Origin: Cygnus atratus
Taxonomy: Eukaryota; Chordata; Aves; Anseriformes; Anatidae
Direction: 5' to 3'
Length of the DNA stretch: 64,000 bases
Assembly: GCF_013377495.2 (NCBI RefSeq)
Contig: NC_066362.1
Location: 105,148,129-105,212,128 of the forward strand
How positions within the stretch are numbered: position 1 is the stretch's first letter; each line of letters starts with the position of its first letter. The position numbers were made by a program, and so were the translations under genes. Under the pieces are notes generated by a model. The model saw only the letters and a program-made list of their open reading frames with translations. It did not search any database and was not told where the DNA came from. Shown here piece after piece: positions 54,501 through 59,861 of the stretch.

Positions 54501-55557
54501 AGGCCATTTATCCTTTCATCAACTGCAAATCTATTTAAACAAATGTTTTTAAATAGTAAAGGGTTTTTTGTTGTTACATGACATACTTAATGTTTTAAGT
54601 GTTTTATTATTAGTTATATGTGATAAAGCTCCTAGTAATGCATCTTCTAAAAGAAAGATACACAGGAAGCTCCATGTCTCTCTTGTACTAGGGAGACCAG
54701 AACTGGACACAGCATTCCAGGTGTGGCCTTCCAGTGCACAGTCAACATATACCTCAAAAATCTTTAAATCAATTTTTCAGTTCCATTTCAAAATCTTGCT
54801 ATGTAGATCTTTAAAATTTAGTTTACTTTGATCATCAGTAATGTGACTGTGTCACATTGTGAGCACTGTCTAGATAAGAAGAAATACCTCCTACTAACTT
54901 TACACAAGGCTAGGAGCTGACTGTCTAATGCAGGATCTCTCTCATAGCAATACATTTTAAAAGATGGGAAAAAAAAAAAAAAGATTTTGAGTTGTAGAAC
55001 ACCTTAAAATTCCCCAGAGACTCTAGTGGATTATGAATATCTTTAAGAGTCAAATGTTACACATGGAGAAAAAAGTAGAAATTCACAAACAATTTGCAAT
55101 ATTATGTTCACTATTGGATAAACATGACTGAATAACCAAAGCCTTACAGTGTCAATTGCATTCCAAGAACCTTTCCCAAAGTCTAAGACATGAAAATTCT
55201 TCTCTGACTTCAGACATGCTTCAAGTGCTTGTATCTTTGCTTATTTTGTTTACATCAGTTTCCAGGGGAGGAAAGAAGGAAAGTGTTAAGGAAACCAACC
55301 ATCCAAAAGCATTAAAAGCATAGCATGAAATATGAAATATAATTACAATGATACTGTCTTCAAAGTCTGAACTTCTACTGATGAACTCCTGAAAAAGTTA
55401 AAGGTTACTTACCTCCTTCTAACTCCTGGATTGTTAACCATGAAAGTACAATAAGCCCAACACAAACACAAATAAAAAGTGCAAGCAAAGAAGCAAACCA
55501 AATTTCATAATAACTAAGAGGAACATATTTCTCATCAGATGACTTTTTCAGCTTCAT
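659..55557 (-). CDS. TMPRSS15: Enteropeptidase (enterokinase), 24 of an expected 25 coding exons; last exon outside window
   Basis: Type II membrane serine protease of the duodenal brush border that converts trypsinogen to trypsin by cutting after an acidic-Lys peptide. Twenty-four exons join in phase to 955 codons. Order by residue: tail 1-18, transmembrane anchor about 19-41, SEA about 54-165, LDLRA-1 176-214, CUB-1 217-327, MAM about 331-490, Thr/Pro linker 491-511, CUB-2 514-625, LDLRA-2 630-664, SRCR 665-759, protease from I772. R771|I772 is the activation cut, H812 and D863 are catalytic, and D952 is the S1-pocket Asp. The exon carrying GDSGGP should follow at coordinates below 1. The human protein is 1019 aa; adding about 51 terminal residues gives about 1006 here. 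All introns but one fit GT-AG; intron 15 appears to be GC-AG. The start is fixed by an in-frame TAG 9 nt upstream. Identity rests on domain order and alignment to the human protein from memory. Confidence 0.96.
799..1729 (-). other. TMPRSS15 intron 23
   Basis: 931 nt, ordinary AT-rich sequence. Nothing else recognised. Confidence 0.9.
1730..1825 (-). CDS. TMPRSS15: TMPRSS15 exon 23: protease domain, beta-barrel segment
   Basis: Codes residues 877-908: D-Y-I-Q-P-V-C-L-P-E and C-F-I-A-G-W-G-D-T-T. C883 is the probable partner of C759 in the interchain disulfide. Acceptor TCACAG|ACTA, donor GGAG|GTGAGT. Confidence 0.95.
2076..2257 (-). CDS. TMPRSS15: TMPRSS15 exon 22: catalytic aspartate and exosite loop
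   Basis: Codes residues 816-876: P-S-K-W-K-A-V-L-G-L-H, then I-N-P-H-Y-N-K-L-T-K-D-G-D-I-A-L, with catalytic D863. Residues 857-860 (K-L-T-K) occupy the place of the mammalian basic R/K-R-R-K patch that reads the acidic trypsinogen peptide. Acceptor TTCTAG|GAGG, donor ACAG|GTAAAT. Confidence 0.96.
2258..4208 (-). other. TMPRSS15 intron 21
   Basis: 1951 nt with a T-rich tract at 2762-2792. Nothing else recognised. Confidence 0.9.
4209..4383 (-). CDS. TMPRSS15: TMPRSS15 exon 21: activation site and catalytic histidine
   Basis: Codes residues 758-815. C759 probably forms the disulfide tethering the heavy chain to the protease chain. The activation sequence is N-N-R-T-R|I-V-G-G (cut after R771; human has Lys here). 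W-P-W-V-V, C-G-A-S-L-V and T-A-A-H-C follow, with catalytic H812. Acceptor TTTTAG|CTTG, donor ATGG|GTAATG. Confidence 0.96.
4384..4832 (-). other. TMPRSS15 intron 20
   Basis: 449 nt between two protease/SRCR exons. Holds the (AAC)n(AAT)n tract next to the exon 21 acceptor and a short TA run at 4619-4630. Confidence 0.9.
4389..4422. repeat. (AAC)n(AAT)n microsatellite
   Basis: Five AAC units followed by five or six AAT units. It sits 5 bases from exon 21, so on the gene strand this is the (TTA)n(GTT)n pyrimidine-rich tract of its acceptor; its length may affect splicing. Confidence 0.9.
4833..4882 (-). CDS. TMPRSS15: TMPRSS15 exon 20: SRCR domain end, 50-nt exon
   Basis: Codes residues 741-757. 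E-H-C-L-N-N-R-V-I-H-L-Q-C-N-I-K matches the closing C-L...L-Q-C strand of the SRCR domain. Acceptor TTCTAG|AGAA, donor AAAC|GTAAGT. Its 50-nt length restores the phase between exons 19 and 21. Confidence 0.9.
4883..8055 (-). other. TMPRSS15 intron 19
   Basis: 3173 nt. A slightly GC-richer island at 5660-5800 and the (TTA)n repeat at 6873; no gene or element recognised. Confidence 0.88.
6873..6905. repeat. (TTA)n microsatellite
   Basis: TTA/TAT units, about seven copies with one interruption (ATC). Intron 19. Confidence 0.9.
8056..8151 (-). CDS. TMPRSS15: TMPRSS15 exon 19: SRCR domain middle
   Basis: Codes residues 709-740: G-D-A-N-M-S-S-T-V-L-F, then G-D-G-P-F-A and S-L-I-F-T-K. It aligns with the divergent middle of the human SRCR (a D-G-G-P-F stretch). 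Acceptor TTCTAG|GGAT, donor AAAG|GTGGGT. Found through phase and alignment, since it is weak by itself. Confidence 0.88.
8722..8946 (+). mobile_element. CR1 LINE, truncated 3' end
   Basis: The plus strand reads like a 5'-truncated CR1 tail: GGCTGCCCAGGGAAGCAGTGG, the GGAGGTATTTAAGAGACATG block, CTTTTCCAACCTAAATG, then the terminal ATTCTATG-type repeat at 8932-8946. It lies in intron 18, opposite to TMPRSS15. Confidence 0.9.
9320..9643 (+). pseudogene. Coding-like island, unidentified, possibly a retropseudogene
   Basis: The plus-strand frame from about 9276 to 9551 is open for roughly 90 codons without a suitable start, and holds protein-like text: C-T-H-C-P-G-K-Y-A-V-Y, K-I-R-H-R-K-K-K-V-F-N-S-P and P-L-G-K-L-Y-D-M-L-Y-G-K-S. 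It ends at TGA. A second frame follows with L-T-Y-F-D-F-L-K-Y-K-Q-L-E. I do not recognise the family. No splice-consistent place in TMPRSS15 exists for it. In intron 18. Confidence 0.25.
10416..10449. repeat. A10 plus (TA)12 microsatellite
   Basis: Ten A followed by twelve uninterrupted TA units. Intron 18. Confidence 0.95.
13684..13816 (-). CDS. TMPRSS15: TMPRSS15 exon 18: SRCR domain start
   Basis: Codes residues 665-708. G-L-V-Q-V-R-I-G-K-T-W, A-C-A-D-D-W and V-C-H-Q-L-G-L-G are standard SRCR signatures. Acceptor CTACAG|TGAG, donor TAGG|GTGAGT. Confidence 0.95.
13817..16436 (-). other. TMPRSS15 intron 17
   Basis: 2620 nt. Apart from the A-rich block at 13857-13926 nothing is recognised. 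Confidence 0.9.
13857..13926. repeat. A-rich (AAAC)n/(AAC)n block
   Basis: A 70-base A/C tract (T/G on the gene strand) lying 40 bases upstream of the exon 18 acceptor in gene order. May be the tail of an old retroelement. Confidence 0.85.
16437..16547 (-). CDS. TMPRSS15: TMPRSS15 exon 17: LDL-receptor class A repeat 2
   Basis: Codes residues 628-664 with six cysteines and the motifs S-G-E-C-I-P and C-E-D-G-S-D-E. A symmetrical phase 1 exon. Acceptor CTTCAG|GAGC, donor TGCA|GTAAGT. The calcium loop reads C-D-N rather than C-D-G. Confidence 0.95.
16548..18894 (-). other. TMPRSS15 intron 16
   Basis: 2347 nt containing the coding-like island at about 18000-18398 and a T-rich run near 16720-16738. 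Confidence 0.88.
18000..18398 (-). pseudogene. Coding-like island, unidentified, possibly a decayed membrane-protein copy
   Basis: Two overlapping minus-strand frames look protein-like in succession: D-P-S-Q-F-P-A-E-R-V-M-F-V-L-G-T-A-A-G (18398-18144), then G-A-K-C-G-I-Y-V-Y-G-I-A-M-C-L-T-G-Q (18250-17924), as if one gene had been broken by a frameshift near 18240. Hydrophobic stretches suggest membrane segments. Family not recognised. In intron 16. Confidence 0.2.
18895..19026 (-). CDS. TMPRSS15: TMPRSS15 exon 16: CUB-2 end
   Basis: Codes residues 584-627: A-V-Y-T-G-Q-G-P, then D-V-F-S-T-T-N-Q-M-T-V and G-F-L-A-N-F-T-T-G-Y, closing CUB-2 and holding an N-F-T glycosylation site. Acceptor GAGTAG|CTGT, donor CTAG|GTCAGT. 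Confidence 0.92.
19027..19496 (-). other. TMPRSS15 intron 15, predicted GC-AG
   Basis: 470 nt. Begins GCAAGT and ends GAGTAG in the best model. A second in-frame pairing (GTAAAA at 19492 with GGAG ending at 19032) would add three residues. Confidence 0.75.
19497..19622 (-). CDS. TMPRSS15: TMPRSS15 exon 15: CUB-2 middle, GC donor
   Basis: Codes residues 542-583: C-V-W-Y, G-K-N-I-Q-L-H-F-Q-V-F-D and V-E-V-R-D-G. Acceptor TTCTAG|GTGT. The reading frame and the human alignment place the donor at TTGG|GCAAGT, a GC donor with consensus at +3 to +6. A GT four bases downstream is usable only with a different acceptor for exon 16. Confidence 0.88.
19623..20941 (-). other. TMPRSS15 intron 14
   Basis: 1319 nt, AT-rich, nothing recognised. 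Confidence 0.9.
20942..21031 (-). CDS. TMPRSS15: TMPRSS15 exon 14: CUB-2 start
   Basis: Codes residues 512-541: D-C-G-G-P, the CUB opening, then E-L-W-E-P-N-T-T-F-S-S and N-F-P-N-Y-Y-P. Acceptor TTTCAG|ATGA, donor TCAT|GTAAGT. Confidence 0.95.
22893..22916. repeat. (CA)12 microsatellite
   Basis: Twelve uninterrupted CA units, likely length-polymorphic. Intron 13. Confidence 0.97.
23412..23501. repeat. (TTTTA)n / (TTTA)n tract
   Basis: About 90 bases of TTTTA units with TTTTG variants, passing into TTTA units. Intron 13. Confidence 0.95.
25844..25962. repeat. T-rich low-complexity block
   Basis: Several T runs, a (CTTT)n stretch at 25920-25933 and a T tract near 25948-25962, interrupted by about 45 bases of ordinary sequence. 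Intron 13, some 300 bases upstream (in gene order) of exon 13. Confidence 0.85.
26275..26416 (-). CDS. TMPRSS15: TMPRSS15 exon 13: MAM end and Thr/Pro linker
   Basis: Codes residues 465-511. S-D-I-A-L-D-D-I closes the MAM domain. A Thr/Pro-rich, probably O-glycosylated linker follows (V-V-T-T-T-P-S-G-P). Acceptor TTTCAG|GTTA, donor CCCA|GTAAGT. Confidence 0.93.
26417..27182 (-). other. TMPRSS15 intron 12
   Basis: 766 nt, nothing recognised. Confidence 0.9.
27183..27333 (-). CDS. TMPRSS15: TMPRSS15 exon 12: MAM domain
   Basis: Codes residues 414-464, containing the highly conserved K-E-G-N-Y-G-N-N-W-N-Y-G-Q-V-T-L-N-E-T segment. Acceptor CTCTAG|GTAT, donor AAG|GTTTGT. Confidence 0.95.
27334..27818 (-). 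other. TMPRSS15 intron 11
   Basis: 485 nt, nothing recognised. Confidence 0.9.
27819..27921 (-). CDS. TMPRSS15: TMPRSS15 exon 11: MAM domain
   Basis: Codes residues 380-413: G-F-Y-I-S-T-P, then L-P-L and C-L-S-F-W, a core MAM strand. The donor TTTG|GTATTG splits the Trp codon, which is completed by the first base of exon 12. Acceptor TTGCAG|GATT. Confidence 0.93.
27922..30359 (-). other. TMPRSS15 intron 10
   Basis: 2438 nt, AT-rich, with a TA-rich run at 29990-30013. Nothing else recognised. Confidence 0.9.
30360..30509 (-). CDS. TMPRSS15: TMPRSS15 exon 10: MAM domain start
   Basis: Codes residues 330-379. C-x-F-E-D-G-F-C-Y-W is the MAM opening signature, followed by an acidic D-S-D-D-D-S-D-W-E-R stretch and D-H-T-F-G-N. 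Acceptor CACAG|ATTA, donor TCAG|GTAAGA. Confidence 0.95.
30690..31247 (-). pseudogene. Possible decayed Myb/SANT-like domain remnant
   Basis: On the minus strand, broken frames read in order H-H-E-E-R-K-L-W-E-E-K (frame 31247-30981), V-A-A-N-T-Y-D-Q-I-K-S-K (frame 31099-30917) and C-K-A-Q-Q-L-Y-V-E-L-T-G-G-G (frame 30917-30696). The L-W-E..., Q-I-K..K and T-G-G-G spacing resembles Myb/SANT-like domains of MSANTD, NAIF1 or Harbinger-type proteins. At least two frame changes make it non-functional. It lies in intron 9, antisense to nothing. Assigned by pattern only. Confidence 0.35.
31762..31887 (-). CDS. TMPRSS15: TMPRSS15 exon 9: CUB-1, end
   Basis: Codes residues 288-329, closing CUB-1 with the A-E-F-I-S-D strand and G-F-N-A-T-Y-T-A-F-N, nearly identical to mammalian enteropeptidase and holding an N-A-T glycosylation site. 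Acceptor CTCAG|GGTC, donor AACA|GTAAGT. Confidence 0.95.
31888..33309 (-). other. TMPRSS15 intron 8
   Basis: 1422 nt with the three-copy tandem repeat at 32901. Nothing else recognised. Confidence 0.9.
32901..32940. repeat. Three-copy 11-13-bp tandem repeat (TATCAGCTTCA)
   Basis: TATCAGCTTCA occurs three times head to tail with 0-2 bases between copies. Intron 8. Confidence 0.85.
33310..33419 (-). CDS. TMPRSS15: TMPRSS15 exon 8: CUB-1, middle part
   Basis: Codes residues 251-287, with the family-conserved P-Q-G-L-S-I-K-L and the D-N-L-D-I-F-E-G-I-G calcium-site/turn motif of CUB domains. Acceptor CTTAG|AGTG, donor AGAG|GTAAGG. Confidence 0.94.
33488..33534. repeat. (TTG)n microsatellite
   Basis: About fifteen TTG units with one interruption. 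Intron 7, just before exon 8 in gene order. Confidence 0.95.
33938..33957. repeat. A20 homopolymer
   Basis: Twenty consecutive A on the plus strand, T on the gene strand. Intron 7. Confidence 0.95.
35979..36087 (-). CDS. TMPRSS15: TMPRSS15 exon 7: CUB-1, first part
   Basis: Codes residues 215-250. Visible signatures are A-V-C-D-G, the G-S-F strand, the N-Y-P-K-P-Y turn and the C-R-W-I strand of a CUB domain. Acceptor TTTACAG|CTGC, donor ACT|GTAAGC. Confidence 0.93.
40446..40500. repeat. (AAAAT)n / (AAAT)n tract
   Basis: About 55 bases of AAAAT and AAAT units. Intron 6. Confidence 0.95.
40841..40930 (-). mobile_element. CR1 LINE fragment
   Basis: Starts CACAGAATCACGGAATAG, then GAGGTTGGAAGGATGACCTC and TTGTCCAATCCCCTGCTCA, the reverse complement of a CR1 3' end. 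Similarity fades after about 40930. In intron 6, same strand as TMPRSS15. Confidence 0.85.
42195..42314 (-). CDS. TMPRSS15: TMPRSS15 exon 6: LDL-receptor class A repeat 1
   Basis: Codes residues 175-214. All six cysteines are present (C-x7-C-x5-C-x6-C-x5-C-x10-C), followed in order by C-D-G, D-C and P-D-G-S-D-E, the calcium-binding signature. Acceptor TTTCAG|TTGA, donor TGTG|GTAAGA. A symmetrical phase 1 exon, as usual for this module. Confidence 0.95.
44625..44764. repeat. AT-only block with (TTAA/ATTA)n
   Basis: About 140 bases almost without G or C, dominated by AATT, TTAA and ATTA units and rich in self-complementary segments. Intron 5, about 250 bases from the CR1 copy at 45011. Confidence 0.9.
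45011..45432 (-). mobile_element. CR1 LINE, about 420-bp 3' fragment
   Basis: The longest CR1 piece in the window. It begins CACAGAATCATTAAGGTTGG and runs through CCTCCCTGGGCAACTCGTTC, CTTGAGGTCATTCCCTCTAG and the AAGGTCTCCCCTGAGCCTCC block to CCAGGCCCTTCACCAGCTTT. It is more GC-rich than its surroundings. In intron 5. Confidence 0.93.
46626..46689 (+). mobile_element. CR1 LINE 3'-end scrap
   Basis: GGGAGTTGGACTCAATGATC, then GTGTCTTCCAACTCAGGATA and ATTCTGTGA match the last ~60 bases of CR1. In intron 5, opposite orientation to the neighbouring 45011-45432 copy. Confidence 0.75.
47425..47469 (-). CDS. TMPRSS15: TMPRSS15 exon 5: SEA to LDLRA-1 linker
   Basis: A 45-nt exon coding residues 160-174 (E-F-A-E-N-R-T-T-M-L-P-L-T-S-S), with one potential N-glycosylation site (N-R-T). 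Acceptor TTCCAG|AGTT, donor TCAG|GTCAGT, entering and leaving in phase 1. It corresponds to the Thr/Ser-rich linker in human. Confidence 0.85.
47470..49183 (-). other. TMPRSS15 intron 4
   Basis: 1714 nt, nothing recognised. Confidence 0.9.
49184..49326 (-). CDS. TMPRSS15: TMPRSS15 exon 4: C-terminal half of SEA domain
   Basis: Codes residues 112-159: V-V-V-I-F-N-L-Y-L strand, then the K-I-K-D-E-L-L-L-G helix and T-L-K-I-D-V-N-S strand. The acceptor GCTAG|TGTT follows a pyrimidine-rich tract. With this acceptor the protein is three residues shorter than human, and the Gly-Ser of the SEA cleavage motif is missing. Donor ACAG|GTAATG. Confidence 0.88.
50019..50049. repeat. T10 plus (GTTT)5
   Basis: Homopolymer T followed by five GTTT units. 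Intron 3. Confidence 0.9.
51081..51400 (-). mobile_element. CR1 LINE 3' fragment
   Basis: Starts TCATAGTATTACAGAATGG, followed by TTGGAAGGGACTTCTGGAGG, TTAAGCAGGGCCACCTA, CTCTGGGCAACCTGTTCCAG and TGCCCACTGCCTCTTGTACT. This is a diverged CR1 read backwards. A further piece (51480-51520, CAAGGTCCTTCAGTTCTCC) may continue it. In intron 3. Confidence 0.88.
52001..52025. repeat. (AAAT)6
   Basis: Six AAAT units. Intron 3. Confidence 0.9.
52828..52895 (-). CDS. TMPRSS15: TMPRSS15 exon 3: SEA domain helix
   Basis: Codes residues 90-111 (I-Q-E-I-F-Q-A-S-I-L...), matching the amphipathic I-D-E-I-F helix of mammalian enteropeptidase. Acceptor ACAG|ATAC. The donor is CAA|GTAGGT; the alternative GT four bases further on would put TAG in frame. 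Leaves two bases (AA) for exon 4. Confidence 0.9.
53194..53315 (-). CDS. TMPRSS15: TMPRSS15 exon 2: start of SEA domain
   Basis: Codes residues 49-89, including G-T-F-K-I-V-S-G and A-D-F-K-I-L-A-F-D, the first strand and helix of the SEA fold. Acceptor CAG|GTGGG and donor TTG|GTAAGA; leaves phase 0. Intron 2 (52896-53193, 298 nt) separates it from exon 3. Confidence 0.93.
53640..53830 (+). mobile_element. CR1 LINE 3' end
   Basis: GAGCACTGGAACAGGTTGCC, CCCTGGAGATATTCAAAAAC, CCAGAGGTCCTTTCCAACAC and terminal GATTCTATGA are typical of a 5'-truncated CR1. It lies in intron 1 about 325 bases upstream of exon 2. Confidence 0.9.
54367..54391. repeat. (AAAC)6
   Basis: Six AAAC units. Intron 1. Confidence 0.9.
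54681..54740 (-). mobile_element. CR1 LINE internal scrap
   Basis: GGGAGACCAGAACTGGACAC followed by AGCATTCCAGGTGTGGCC resembles an internal CR1 3' UTR block read backwards. Short and diverged, in intron 1. Confidence 0.6.
55413..55557 (-). CDS. TMPRSS15: TMPRSS15 exon 1: cytoplasmic tail and signal anchor
   Basis: Codes residues 1-48 plus one base. A short basic tail (MKLKKSSDEKY) and the family-like S-Y-Y-E-I stretch lead into a hydrophobic helix at about 19-41, ending T-I-Q-E. ATG is at 55557-55555 with G at -3. An in-frame TAG at 55566-55564 rules out an N-terminal extension in this exon. The donor is GGAG|GTAAGT on the minus strand. Confidence 0.93.
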
Positions 55558-55639
55558 TTCTGTCTAGAAAACCTGTTTCAACTAAGGTCAACTAAGACAC
55601 GAATAATGTGAAAGGGAGGGCAATAGTACACGAGAACAT

Positions 55640-55684
55640 CTGTTTATTTATAGGAGACGCCTGTAGATTAATTACACCATAAAA
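55640..55684 (-). promoter_or_regulatory. TMPRSS15: Candidate TMPRSS15 core promoter: TATA box with HNF1-like and CDX-like sites
   Basis: On the minus strand, TATAAATA lies at 55645-55652, about 90 nt upstream of the ATG, predicting a start of transcription near 55615-55622 and a 5' leader of roughly 60 nt. Just upstream are GTAATTAATC (55666-55675), similar to an HNF1 site, and TTTTATGG (55677-55684), similar to a CDX site. HNF1 and CDX factors drive many enterocyte genes. Motifs are seen; function is inferred. Confidence 0.5.
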
Positions 55685-55773
55685 CTTCATTTACAGTTTT
55701 TTACAACATTGCTGAACAGTCATATTCACGCACAAGATACGCAAATGTGAAGAAATCTCTTCAGAAAGGAAGC

Positions 55774-55804
55774 GATAAAGTTTCTGTCCCAGATAAAAGA
55801 TAAG
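55774..55804. promoter_or_regulatory. Tandem GATA motifs upstream of TMPRSS15
   Basis: AGATAAAAGATAAG at 55791-55804 holds two GATA core sites eight bases apart, and a third GATAA begins at 55774. The cluster lies about 180 bases upstream of the predicted transcription start. GATA4/5/6 mark proximal intestine, where enteropeptidase is made. Function is inferred. Confidence 0.35.
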
Positions 55805-55847
55805 CAAAACCACAGAAATACAAGAGTGGTTACTGGATTTGCACTAT

Positions 55848-55866
55848 TTCACTTTTTTAAAGTGAA
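55848..55866. repeat. Perfect 8-bp inverted repeat with AAAGTGAA arms
   Basis: TTCACTTT (55848-55855), a TTT spacer, then AAAGTGAA (55859-55866). Each arm with its flank resembles an IRF-type half-site (AAGTGAAA). It could be a paired factor-binding site or chance in AT-rich DNA. Confidence 0.4.
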
Positions 55867-57840
55867 AATTAAAATAAAAGAATGTTGTTGGATTTACAGT
55901 TTCTATGAGCTTTTGGTAATTCTTTGCACATGCAGTTATGAGAAAAATAGTGAAAGCCATATATTTCGGTTTTTTATTATTTTTTATTTTTAACCTGCTT
56001 AAAAAGGTAACTTAAGTATTGATATTCAACATTTTTTCAGAAATATTACTAGAGTCACACTGGTGAAATTTTAGATTAAGCCATTAGACTTCTGCCTCTA
56101 CCTTTGCTGAGGTAGAAGCCTAACAGATTCACAATTTACTTGGTTTATATTGCATCCACATCTGCAGCACCACAGGATTTATGGCCCTACTGGGCTGCTA
56201 TTATTTTCTTGTTTAATCATTCTCCAGCACAGGGTGAAAAGTCTGCTGACACAGAAAGGAGGGAATGTTGTGTTCAGATAATTCCTCTAATATCCAGTCT
56301 ATCACAAACACACCTAATGCCTGACATTCTATTAATGGCTAGCAATCTGTGAGAAAATGCTTTGGTTACTTACAGAGACTTGCCCTCCACTATCAAAATG
56401 AAATGGAAATTAGCTTTCTTATGGCAGATGTTTTCAGATGTCTGTGTGATTTGTCCCTTTTGCTATGAAGACTTTCATACCAGGAGGCAGAAGAACAAAT
56501 CAACAGATCTGCAGTGAAACTGCAGAAGCAGAATAAGAGACTATTTTTACAAAATAAACAGAATTTTAAATAGGAGCTCATACAGAAGCACAACTTTCCA
56601 GCAGTGTTGTATTTCAAAATTTAAAAAATGCATATTGCTTATCTTTAACTCTTCTAACTGCACATATTGAGGATGAGGAAAATATGTGACAGTGCCAAAC
56701 TTTGTATGAAATGAAAAACACTTGTCTGATTTACTAAATAAGGTATCAGTATTTATAGCAGTTAAAAATGTGCTTGTTTGTGTAACCCGTTACTTAAAAT
56801 TGCTTGATTTTGAATGGCATAATACACAACACTACTGTTGTATTTTTTTTGTAAATGTCTTGCAAAACATATTTGATGCAGGAAGATATAGCTTGGCAGA
56901 TGAGTTGTGATTTAACAGAAGACTACACAGACTTCGTATACGCTCTATTTTCACCTATTTCCAGGATAATCCAGTTTAGAGGACTTGTTCAATCTTCAGT
57001 TGTCTAGGATGGTATTTTTTATCCTGATGTTCTTAGAAAAGATCCAAAAATTTTAAAAGTGCATACTGTATTAAAGACACGAGTAACTTTTCTTTAAATT
57101 GGTCTAGGGACGGTGAAAATACTATGTTGTAGGTCGCAAAAATGTTCAACAAATGACTGACCTGATTCCTTGAAGTGATCAGAAAAAGCAGCAGTTTTGG
57201 AAAGACTTGTATTTTTTAGTCAAGTAAAAGCTGTGAAGGAGGAATGTCTCCATTTTCCCTCTGAAGCCATACAGTTTGAGATAATATACAAACAAACAGA
57301 TTTCAGAGTCATGTAACAAGTACAATTGCCCAATGGCCTAGGTGATATAGAGCTTCACTAGTTTAAGGTATGTCCGAGGTAGGAAGACAGAGAAGGCAGC
57401 TGGACACTGATCTCTCCTTTCAGTCCTTAAGCACTGCCCAAAATAGGGTTCTATGTATATATTTGAATGACGACTGCTGAAAAATCTGAGTTGAGTTTTG
57501 GCAGGTCTTCTCACATTGGAAGATTTATTGGCAGTGTGAAGATCTGCTCATGGAGTTGCCTGAGACTACCAAGAACTTTCATATAAACAGCTAACAAGAA
57601 ATAAGTTTCACGGGGATGATCACTATAAGGACAGGATGTATACTGCACAAAATAATTCAGTAAAGGGCAACTGAATGCAATCAAATAACTGATACATTTA
57701 CTTTACGTGGAAGATCATGCTGAGATTCTGGCAAAATAGATCGTGAGGAGTTTTAGATTACTATTTCATGAGCTAATATCTATGCTGCTTTGTGCGTTCA
57801 TAATTTAATTAAATTCTGACTTCCAATAAGCATATAACCA

Positions 57841-57864
57841 AAATAAATAAATAAATAAATAAAA
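57841..57864. repeat. (AAAT)6
   Basis: Six AAAT units in the upstream intergenic region. Confidence 0.9.
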
Positions 57865-58149
57865 ATTCCATAGATTTCATTGAACCCTTGAAGAGGGTTC
57901 AGAAACATGTATTAAAATTAACTGGTCAATGAAATGATTTAAATGGATTGCTGGGAAACAATTTGTTTCCATGTGAATTGACCCATATCAGGAAAGTAAT
58001 CAAAATTCACTCCTGTCATTAACAGCTGTAATTCTTCAGAATTATGTGGTGAAAAAAAATAAAATCTGCATGGAAGGCAAAGCTGGAATATATTACCTTT
58101 CCCCAAACCTGGAAGATTTTTTAATTTTTTTTTTTTCCAAGAAACTAAC

Positions 58150-58189
58150 AAACATAACCCAACAAAACGTAACCCAACATAACCTAACT
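58150..58189. repeat. Imperfect tandem repeat rich in AACCCAACA
   Basis: Three or four diverged units around CATAACCCAACAAAACGTAA and CCCAACATAACCTAAC. It resembles neither the vertebrate telomere unit nor a known satellite. Upstream intergenic. Confidence 0.6.
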
Positions 58190-59861
58190 TCCCCTTGTTT
58201 AAGCTGGTCCAGAAAGATTCTACATGTCAGGATTGAAGTTCCTTTCTGTATCAATCACTACTTTGCCTAACTTCACGTAGCTAAGTGCAACATTCATGTA
58301 CTTTTCCAGAAGTTCCCAATGTTGAATCAGAGAATCCTATCTTAAGTCAGAATCAGAGAGATGTGTCTTAATAGATTATAATAAAAAGTGGGGCAGAATA
58401 AGACTATCCAGAAAGGAAATCTGTGATTAATCCAGTTTAATTCAGCAGAAGTGAATACAGAGCTGGCAGCAAACACTGAAAGAGGAAGACTTTCATCTAA
58501 CTTTAGAGATCTAATGGTGAGGGGAAGAATTTTCCTCTGGAGGCAACTATTCTTTCTTCACTGACTAAAGCAACGTCATAGATAAATATTTTAACATGGA
58601 CTCTAATTTTTAAGTAATTAAAACTAGGTGAGCTTCCCTTCTGAAAATAAGCTATATAGTCAATAATGAATTATTTAGTCAGTTTTGCATCCTAGATAAA
58701 TGTGTTTTCCTTATATGTCCCTTACTGTAAGGAGAAAAAAGTTGTGGATCATGGGAACAATATCACAATAATAACAATGAGAAACTAAAACACTATCTAG
58801 GCTAACAATTGAGTAATTAAAAGAACACACCAATGCAAAGTTCTCTGTGAGAACTAGATAGGTTGAGGTAGGCACAGATATGGCACACGGGAAAGAATCA
58901 GAGTCTTAACTTGACTGATAATGCTGATTAGCAAAATTAGTAGGTAAAGGACAAGGATCAAAAGGAAGTAACAGCATTATTGCTCCTCTGATTTAATTAA
59001 TGTAAAAGCTAGTGTATTAATAATGGAGCAATAGCTGAAAACAGCAGTAAATTTGTCACAGTATAATAGTTCCTATGAATAAAACCAATTATAGCAACAT
59101 CAATGTGCACACAGATTTGTGCCTTGTAGGCCAATATGGAAATCTTGAAAGGAAAAGAAAAATGGCAGAGGAAAGATTTTCCTATTTCTTAGTTTTTATT
59201 CACAATAACAGAATAAATGCTGTCTACTTTTTCTGTCCTAGGCATATGGCTTTTTTTTTTTTTTTTCAGAATGCATTTTTTTCCCAGGAAATTTTGGAAT
59301 AAAGACATCATATCTGTTTTTATGTCAAGGGGCCACAAGACATGGAAAAGAAAAAGATCTGAAACAAAGGCTTAGATGTAGGTTAGTCTAACCCCTTTTC
59401 ATCCTATGTAAACCATTTCAAGATATTTACAAAATCTAGTCTCAAAAGAAGTACCAGTAAAAACACTAGTTTTGAATATACAATGTTTTCAGTATTTAAC
59501 AACCACCCTTAAAAATGCATCCTCTTTTTTTTTTTTTTTGTGCAGTTTCCAGAGATCTTTCCAAAGATTGTCAATGCTAGCTAGCAAAATCTTATTCTTG
59601 ATACATATTTAAAATTTTGTGACTCAAAGTAACACCATGAGAAATGGGAAATTTCTTGTTAAAATAAAAATTTAAACATCAATGCATGCATTTCATAGGT
59701 GTTTTTTCAACTACTGAGTACTTAGTATTCCTTGTTCTGCAGATCAGCTAGCTGAAGATACTTAAAAGGCCATTAAATTATGAAATATGGGAATAGCACC
59801 TATTTCTCCTAAATTCAAGTGCTTTTCAAGTCCCAGTCTCCAGATTATCTTCACAAATATG

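Larger units (their letters stand above)
53316..55412 (-). other. TMPRSS15 intron 1
   Basis: 2097 nt with a CR1 tail, a CR1 scrap and (AAAC)6. Nothing else recognised. Confidence 0.9.
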
